A stretch of DNA of 64,000 nucleotides from NCBI GenBank assembly GCA_021018995.1, contig CM037588.1, forward strand, positions 144,355,725-144,419,724, read 5' to 3'. Positions within the stretch are counted from its first letter, which is position 1. Every line of letters starts with the position of its first letter. Made by a program: the position numbers and the translations under genes. This DNA comes from Chloranthus sessilifolius (Eukaryota > Streptophyta > Magnoliopsida > Chloranthales > Chloranthaceae). The notes under the pieces are model-generated. The model was not told the DNA's origin, made no database searches, and saw only the letters and a list, made by a program, of their open reading frames with translations. Of this stretch, positions 57,327 to 64,000 are shown in pieces.

Positions 57327-60300
57327 ATCCGATCACTAATGATCGTATGCCAAAGAAAAGAGACATCCGAAGAGGCCCAAGGCATTACTAACGGGTCCGC
57401 TGCATTCAGAAGAACTTCAAACATCAGGAGAGTAACTCGGTGAGAAAATGAAAGCCCTGGGGTGCCAGGCTAATCATTCGTTTCTCGAGGTAATCAATTC
57501 CCAAGCGCTTAGCGACATTACTGGGCATAACCGAGGTTGAATGAGTTACGAAAGCCCAATAGCTAGGAAAAATGTTCGCCTCTCGAGTTGCGAAAGCCCG
57601 TTAGTCGAGAAAAATGCCCGCTTCTCGAGATGATTTGAAGGTGATGATGTTTAAAATTCATTCTAAATACAACAGCTTTGTGAGTAAGAGGGGTGATCGA
57701 CCCACATTCAAAGATAGGCACGAAGTAAACACATGCAAGGCTCCACAGTTTGCGTCCAATCCTACAAGGCATTTGATGGCCCCATCGGACCATTCGCGGG
57801 TGCCCTTGCTGAAAGCAGGGTTTGAGATCTTTGGGCGAACCCATTGATCCCAAAGTTTATTTAGCATGACCACCCAAGCGAAGTGAATAGATGTCGCAAC
57901 GCTTTTTGGTAGTACGTGCCATTTTTTTGAAAGCATGCCTCAACTCAGTATGACCTAGAGTATCAAATCCTAGCCTCTGTTGATAATGATCATAATCAAC
58001 AGTTAACTATGCATAATCATGCACCCATCAGGGGCAATAAGCAACAACAAAGGCGATGGAAGCCCGGACCCGGACCCGCCTGGGTACAATTTACGAGAAC
58101 AAACGACCATCATACGGATACCCAGACGCATGGCGTACACTTTATAGGGATACCGCTACCCATACAGATTTTAAGCCTGCATAAAATAAAAGGGAAATGA
58201 ACCCTTCTGAATGCATGGTTGCACATAGTTCGATTGACACATAATCTCATTCTCAACAGGTTGGTCTCAACCAACGATTGACCTTTTCCAATGGAGAATC
58301 TGAAGCTTAAGACACTTAAGTTCACATGAACCCAAAGACAGCGCTTGGCTAAAAAAATTTAGCAGTGGAGTTGACTCGATCGAAACATTGACTGTTTGAC
58401 TAGGACTGACACCGTTGCTCCTTCCTTGAAGAAGGATCCAGAATCCAAGGCGTGCCTTAGACTGAGGACGTTATTATAGCATAGTGGTGTTGCTGATAAA
58501 ATATTGTTATTTTATCGCATCAGAACACACATGTGCGTCGCTCTGTGGGGAAGCACAGATTTATTCTTTTTCTCTTTTTTCTTTTTTTAAAGATTGGTTT
58601 TTTTTTTTTTTTATCATCATTTTTTTTTAAAAAATAAGCATTATCTGGACCTCGAACCCCGTAAGCCACACACCCAGACTGCGAGGACCAAGAGTCTACA
58701 CCTCCGAAAATATCATGTGCGAACTTGCAGTACAAGGCACTCAAGTTCACCTGAAACCAAAATATGGAGCGATCAGGGCAAAGATTTAGCGGTGGAATCA
58801 ATCCAATCCAAGCATTGACTATTTGACCAAAATTGACACAGTCGCTCATATTTTGAAATAGGATCCATGGATCCAAGGCGAACCTTAGACCTAGGACATT
58901 AATTTTGCACAGCTGCATTGCTGATAAAATATTGACATTTTACCGCATCGAAAATATGTGAGTGCGTAGCTATGCGTAGCATGAAAACATAGATTTCTTT
59001 TTCTTTTCAAAATGATTTTCATCATCAATTTTTTTTTTTAGACCTGACGTCGGTGGTGAGATGTTTTATCTGATTTGTCCATCGCTGAGAAGTTGCCTGC
59101 TTTGAAGCTTTGGACCGTGTGATGTTCCTGCACATTCTCGAGAAAACATCAGTCCCTTTTTTGTTTATACATATAAAGAAAATTCATCCTAAACAATAGA
59201 AGAAAAAGTAGATTTCTACCTTCACTTTTTTATTTTCAATATATATTATTTTTTGGATTTTTATTTTTGGAGATTTTTTGTTATTTTTCTTCAATTTTGA
59301 GATTGAAATATGATGCTGGAAATATGTACATGAAAATAAGTAGAAATATATATACACATTTTTTGGCGTTTGGATTTTTCTTGATGATTTTTTTTTTTGT
59401 TTTTGATGCCTTGATAGTGAGACGGAGTAACGGGTCCCATTTTGAGCATAGTCGAACTCTTTCATGCAGTCGGACCTGAGTGAGTTTCCGGATTTTACCA
59501 AGGCCGAAACGTTGATCCCTTTGGGTTGAGTTAAACCTTTCTCCTTGCCTCGGGTCATACGTTTGACGGTGCGGGTTTCACAAAGACAAATCTGGTCGGG
59601 ACCCGATTCGAACTAGCATGAGCGGCCCAGTCGGACAAGAGGGTACAGGAAGAGTAACAAAAGGGTTCCTCAAACATTAATCTTCTCAATCAGTCCAAAC
59701 CTTCTTTTCTTTTCTAATTCTTTTCTCTCCTTTTTTTTTTTATCTCCCCCCCTTTTACCCGTGGCGCCCTTTCGAGTTTTCACCACGTCCATGGGTTTAG
59801 CTCTCTTACCCCAAGTGCCCTTTCGGGTTTTCACCTGGTCCGCACAAGCCCGCTGTTTTTACCCGTAATGCCCCTTCGGGTTTTCACTATGTCCATCTTG
59901 CTTTGAGCTTGTATTTTTATTTTATCATTATTTTTTTTATTTTTTTTTCTCATTATTTTTTTTTCAAGTGCCACGACATAGACGTCGATTCCGTCATAGC
60001 CGGCTGAATGGGGCACTGGTGTCGTCTCACGACTCAGCTCATGTTGACTTAACAAATATTATAACTGCTTGCGAACCTACAAAGAGGGCTTCCTTTAGGG
60101 TGTAGCTTAGCCATGGGTTAGGTTAGGATTTGAAGGTATGCTGGGCTAAAAGGGTTTCCTTGATACGGCTTCAGTTTTCTCAACATACTTTCTTCCTCGG
60201 GGGTTTTTACTGTACATGCCCCATGATTCTTCTATACACATTTTTTTTGTTATTCTTTTTCCTCCATTTCAGGCAATCTCTTTTTGAGGTTTTACTTTTT

Positions 60301-60568
60301 CGATTTTTTTTTAGATTTGATAGTAACTTTATACACATGCATCTTTTCTCTCTTTTTTTTTTGGTATACGTACACGTATATATATTTTTTTTGGGGGAAT
60401 GGATTTATTGAAAGAAAGGTCCAGGCTCAAATGGGGTAGCAAAGGATATCATCATTTTTAGGGATGTTTTAGGGATGTTTTTGGGCTACTGTACTTGGAA
60501 TGATGGCCTCTTTTAGGTGGTTCTTAAGCAGTCACATATCTGTTTCATTAGTACTTTATCGTGATAGA
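57327..60568 (-). other. 3' untranslated region of element C
   Basis: Parallels the F 3' region in reverse: a conserved small frame (57658-57936), two related blocks of about 200 bp (58320-58520 and 58770-58960), a T-rich zone (59200-59400) and three CCCGAAAGGG-type motifs at 59763-59785, 59816-59838 and 59866-59890. 59700-60400 has further T-rich tracts. Confidence 0.7.
57658..57936 (-). other. Small conserved open frame (element C)
   Basis: 92 codons with SVATSIHFAWVVMLNKL and GAIKCLVGLDANCGAL, aligning with 46932-47147 of F. No recognised domain. Coding status is unproven. Confidence 0.35.
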
Positions 60569-63500
60569 CTATGAGTAGAACCATCGGATGTATCTAGCGT
60601 TGATCGGATCAGGAAGATGATCTCCATCCATGGTGGCGAGGCGGATGGCGTATCCCGGCAGCACTTCTCGGATGATGTATGGTCCTTCCCAGTTTGGCTT
60701 AAATTTTCCCCTTGTATCGGCATGGAGGGATGGGAAGATCTTCTTCAGCACAGTGTCTCCTACCTTTAGATCTCGACCGCGGACACGTTTATTGTAAGCG
60801 CATACGATTCGCCATAGTATACTTGGGTATGGCATAAGGCTAAGAGTCTCTTTTCGTCCAGTAAGTTCAGCTGATAAAAGCGTGATCTCTCTCTCTGCTT
60901 CGGGTAAGCTTGATTCCATGAGGATTCGGAGTGAGGGTACTTCAACCTCTATCGGGAGGACGACCTCGGTTCCATACACAAGGGAGAATGGTGTTGCCCC
61001 TGTAGCGGTATGAATCGATGTTCGGTAGGCCCATAAAGAAAATGGCAGCATTTCGCTCCAATCACGATAAGTGATGACCATTTTCTCATGGATGCGAACG
61101 ACTGTCTTGTTCACGGCTTCCACGGCTCTATTAGTTTGAGGTCGATAAGGGGATGAGCGATGATACTTGATCTTGTATTGCTCGCAGAAGTCTCGGACGC
61201 GCTTATTCGCAAAGTTTGTGCCGTTGTCCGTGATGATATCCTTGGGTACTCAAAATCGGCACACAATATTATTCTTGAGAAACTTCTCAACGTGATTGGC
61301 CGTGATGTTGGCATATGGCGTCGCTTCTACCCACTTGGTGAAGTATTCAATGGTGACGAGGATGAATCGATGTCGGTTTGACACTTTCGAATTAATCATT
61401 CCGACAACGTCAAGGCCCCAGGTAGCAAATGGCTAAGGAGTGGTCATGCAGTGAAGATCAATGGCAGGAGCGTGTATCAGACTGGAGTGTTCCAAACACT
61501 TGTAGCATTTTTGAACATGTTTACAACAATCTAATTCCATGGTGGTCCAAAAGTATCCCTGCCGTAGGATTTTCTTAGTGAGCATGTGACCGCTGACGTG
61601 GGCTCCGCATACTCCCTCATGGATTTCTTTCATAATATTGACCGCTTCACTTTAAGTAAGGCACCTGAGTAAGATGTTATTATATGATCGCTTGTAGAGG
61701 CATTCTCCGCAAATGACGTAACCTGCCGCTAAATGTTGAATAGTTCGTCGGTTTGTCTTGGATGTACCCTCTGAAAAAGTCAGGGTCTCGAGGAAATTCT
61801 TGATATCTGAGAACCAAGGTGGCTCATCATCAGGCTTTATAGGTTCCTCAATCTAGAGGCAGAAGGCTGGCTCATTCCTCTGCTCGATCACAATCGGCTT
61901 CATCTCAACACCATAGGGGATTTCAATCATCGACGCCAAAGTTGCTAATGCGTCGGCAAAGCGATTCCTTATCCGGGGGACGTATGAGAAAGTCACATCT
62001 TGGAAGCAAGCTATTAGATCCTCGAGGTGTTCATGATAGGGGATCAGTTTCTCATCTTTCGTCTTCCAGTCACCATTCGTTTGGCATATGATTAACTGTG
62101 AATCGCCAAATACTCGAAGGTGAGTTACATTCAGATCGAGAGCTACCTGCAGACCAGCGGCGCAAGCTTCATATTCAGCCATATTATTAGTGCAAGGGAA
62201 GTTGAACTTGATAGAGATTGGTACATGAGATCCTTTGGTGAAATCAGGATGGCGCCAACTCCTTGGCCCTCAACATTTGCTGCCCCGTCAAAGTGCATTA
62301 CCCATGATTCTTCTGCCTCTTCTATTTCATCTTCCGTCATGAACAGGATATTTTCATCTGGGAACTCGGTCCTCAAAGGCTCATAATCAGGTAAAGGATT
62401 GTCGGCAAGATGATCAGCAAGCGTCTGCCCCTTGATCGACTTCTAAGTGACGTATGTGATGTCGAATTTAGATAATAAAAGTTTCCATCGTGCGATTCGT
62501 CCAGTGAGAGCTGGCTTTTCAAATAGGTATTTTAATGGGTCCATTCGGGCCAAGAGCAGTACCGCCTGAGATAGCAAATAGTGACGAAGCCTTTGAGTAG
62601 CCCATATAAGAGCTAGGCATGCTTTCTCCAAATGAGAGTAGCGCGTCTCGTAATCAGTAAACTTCTTGCTCAGATAGTAAATGGCCTGCTCTCTTCTTCC
62701 CGTTTCATCGTGCTGCCCTAAAACACATCCCATCGAAACTTTTATCGTGGAGAGATACATCAAGAGTGGTCTCCCTGGCTCAGGTGGTGCCAAAACAGGT
62801 GAATTAAGGAGGTAGCTTTTAATTTTTTCAAACGCTGCCTGATAATCGTCGTTCCATTCGACAAGCAAATTCTTCCTTAGTAACTTAAAGATCGGCGTGC
62901 AGATTGGAGTTAGTTGTGCAATGAATCGACTGATATACTATATTCTGCCTAGAAACCCTCTAACCTCCTTCTCGGTAGACGGCGGTGGCATTTCAGTGAT
63001 GGCTTTGACTTTGATTGGGTCGACCTCGATCCCCCTCCTGCTGATGATGAATCCTAATAGCTTTCCTGACATAGCACCAAATGTTCACTTCTGGGGATTC
63101 AGACGTAGTCGATACTTCCTCAGCCTTTCAAACAGCTTCTGAAGGTTTACCAGATGGTTGCTTCGCTCCGGTGACTTGGCTATCATGTCGTTGACGTACA
63201 CTTCAATCTCTTGGTGCATCATGTCATGAAATAGTGCAGTCATAGCTCTCTGGGACGTTACACCGGCATTCTTCAGCCTGAATGGCATGACTTGATAGCA
63301 AAAGGTTCCCTAGGGGATAATGAACGTTGTCTTCTCGTGATCAACCTCTGCCATTTTGATCTGATTGTATCATGAGAATCCATCCATAAATGAAAGCATC
63401 TCGTGCTTAGCTGTGTTATCAACCAAGATGTCGATGTGTGGTAGTGGGAAATCATCCTTTGGGCTCGCTTTGTTCAAATTGCGAAAATCGATACACATGC

Positions 63501-64000
63501 GGACCTTTCCATCCTTCTTCGATACAAGCACAATATTAGCTAGCCACTGCGGGTACTTGGATACCATGAGAAACCCAACGTCATACTACTTGATGACCTC
63601 ATCTTTGACTTTCAACATCCACTCAGGTCCGAGACGTCTCAGCTTCTGCTTGACTGGCTTTATATTTGGGTAGAGGGCCAACTCATGCTCGACCAAATCA
63701 GTATCTAGACAAGGCATGTCCTCATACGACCAAGCAAAAACGTCTTGGTATGACCGAAGGAAGTCGATCATGCTTTTTCTTTCCTCAGGAGACAGTGATG
63801 TTCTAATTTTGGTTATCCTGGGAACCTCCTCAGTTCCTAGATTGACGTCTTTGGTCTCTTTGACAATGGGGGTAGGGCCATGCTCAAAGTCAGCAAATCG
63901 GTCAAGGAGCTCATCGGGGAGCTTCTCGAAGGGGACATCCTCGTCTAGACTCGTGATCCCTACCTCTTCTTGTATTTCTACAAGGAAGGAGTTGATTTCG
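60569..64000 (-). pseudogene. Pol of TAT element C (RT to integrase)
   Basis: RT lies at about 63900-62870 (WLANIVLVSKKDGKVRMC, SLMDGFS-type phrases). The RT-linked RNase H is at 62868-62443 (QAIYYLSKKFTDYETRYSHLEK). The second RNase H is at 62376-61853 (MHFDGAANVEGQG, DLNVTHLRVFGDSQLI). The integrase zinc-binding part is at 61633-61433 (GAHVSGHM, CYKCLEH), the core near 61400-60900, and the C-terminal NWEGPY module near 60690. Same order and lineage as F. Split into many open blocks, so a fossil. Confidence 0.85.

Larger units (their letters stand above)
55592..64000 (-). mobile_element. TAT-lineage Ty3/Gypsy element C, 3' part
   Basis: Fossil read right to left: pol from the right edge to 60569, 3' untranslated region to 57327, purine tract, 3' LTR 55592-57310. 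Gag and 5' LTR are off-window. Organisation and sequence follow element F, but the LTR belongs to a different subfamily: it lacks the 21-nt palindrome and has an internal duplication instead. CCAAG at 55587-55591 is the candidate left target duplication. Broken, with about eight interruptions in the visible pol. Confidence 0.9.

Overview
This 64 kb window is nuclear DNA from a flowering plant, packed with repeats. It has no complete host gene. The evidence is several plant-type LTR retrotransposon lineages (TAT-, Athila-, Tekay-like and copia), MULE-, hAT- and CACTA-type DNA elements, plant UTR and intron composition, and three broken fragments of plant nuclear genes (PTAC16, PUR-alpha, UPF1). 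The species cannot be told from the sequence. No tRNA, rRNA, CRISPR array or intact non-transposon coding region was seen. Family matches were made by eye from memory, and divergence figures are rough by-eye counts.

Layout. 1-9004: 5' part of a minus-strand TAT-type Ty3/Gypsy element (D). A small coding-free LTR element (E1) sits in its LTR. 9005-15016: a cluster of palindromic MULE-type MITEs, three with clear 9-bp target duplications, plus a second small LTR element (E2). 15022-18716: 3' part of a decayed minus-strand copia element (H), carrying a hAT-type MITE. 18717-25572: a probable non-autonomous CACTA element holding pieces of PTAC16, PUR-alpha and UPF1, all on the minus strand. 25740-55591: an Athila-like element (B) whose gag is split by a gag-only Tekay-like element with 3.2-kb LTRs (A). 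One LTR of A is split by a complete-length TAT element (F), and F's gag is split by an internally deleted element (G). Target duplications mark each step. 55592-64000: the 3' two-thirds of another minus-strand TAT element (C), which cuts off B and runs out of the window.

How it fits together. Order of arrival is readable: B, then A, then F, then G; D before E1; B before C. D and C lie on the minus strand and F on the plus strand, so readthrough could give complementary RNA. All LTR elements here look like fossils. F, A and E1 have LTR pairs about 8-11 percent apart, which suggests insertions several million years old or more. The observations most worth a second look are the three-gene capture in the CACTA element, a 21-nt perfect palindrome repeated at least ten times in the TAT LTRs and leaders, the small LTR family with 4-bp target duplications, the MULE MITE cluster, and conserved mini-hairpin motifs 3' of the TAT pol genes.
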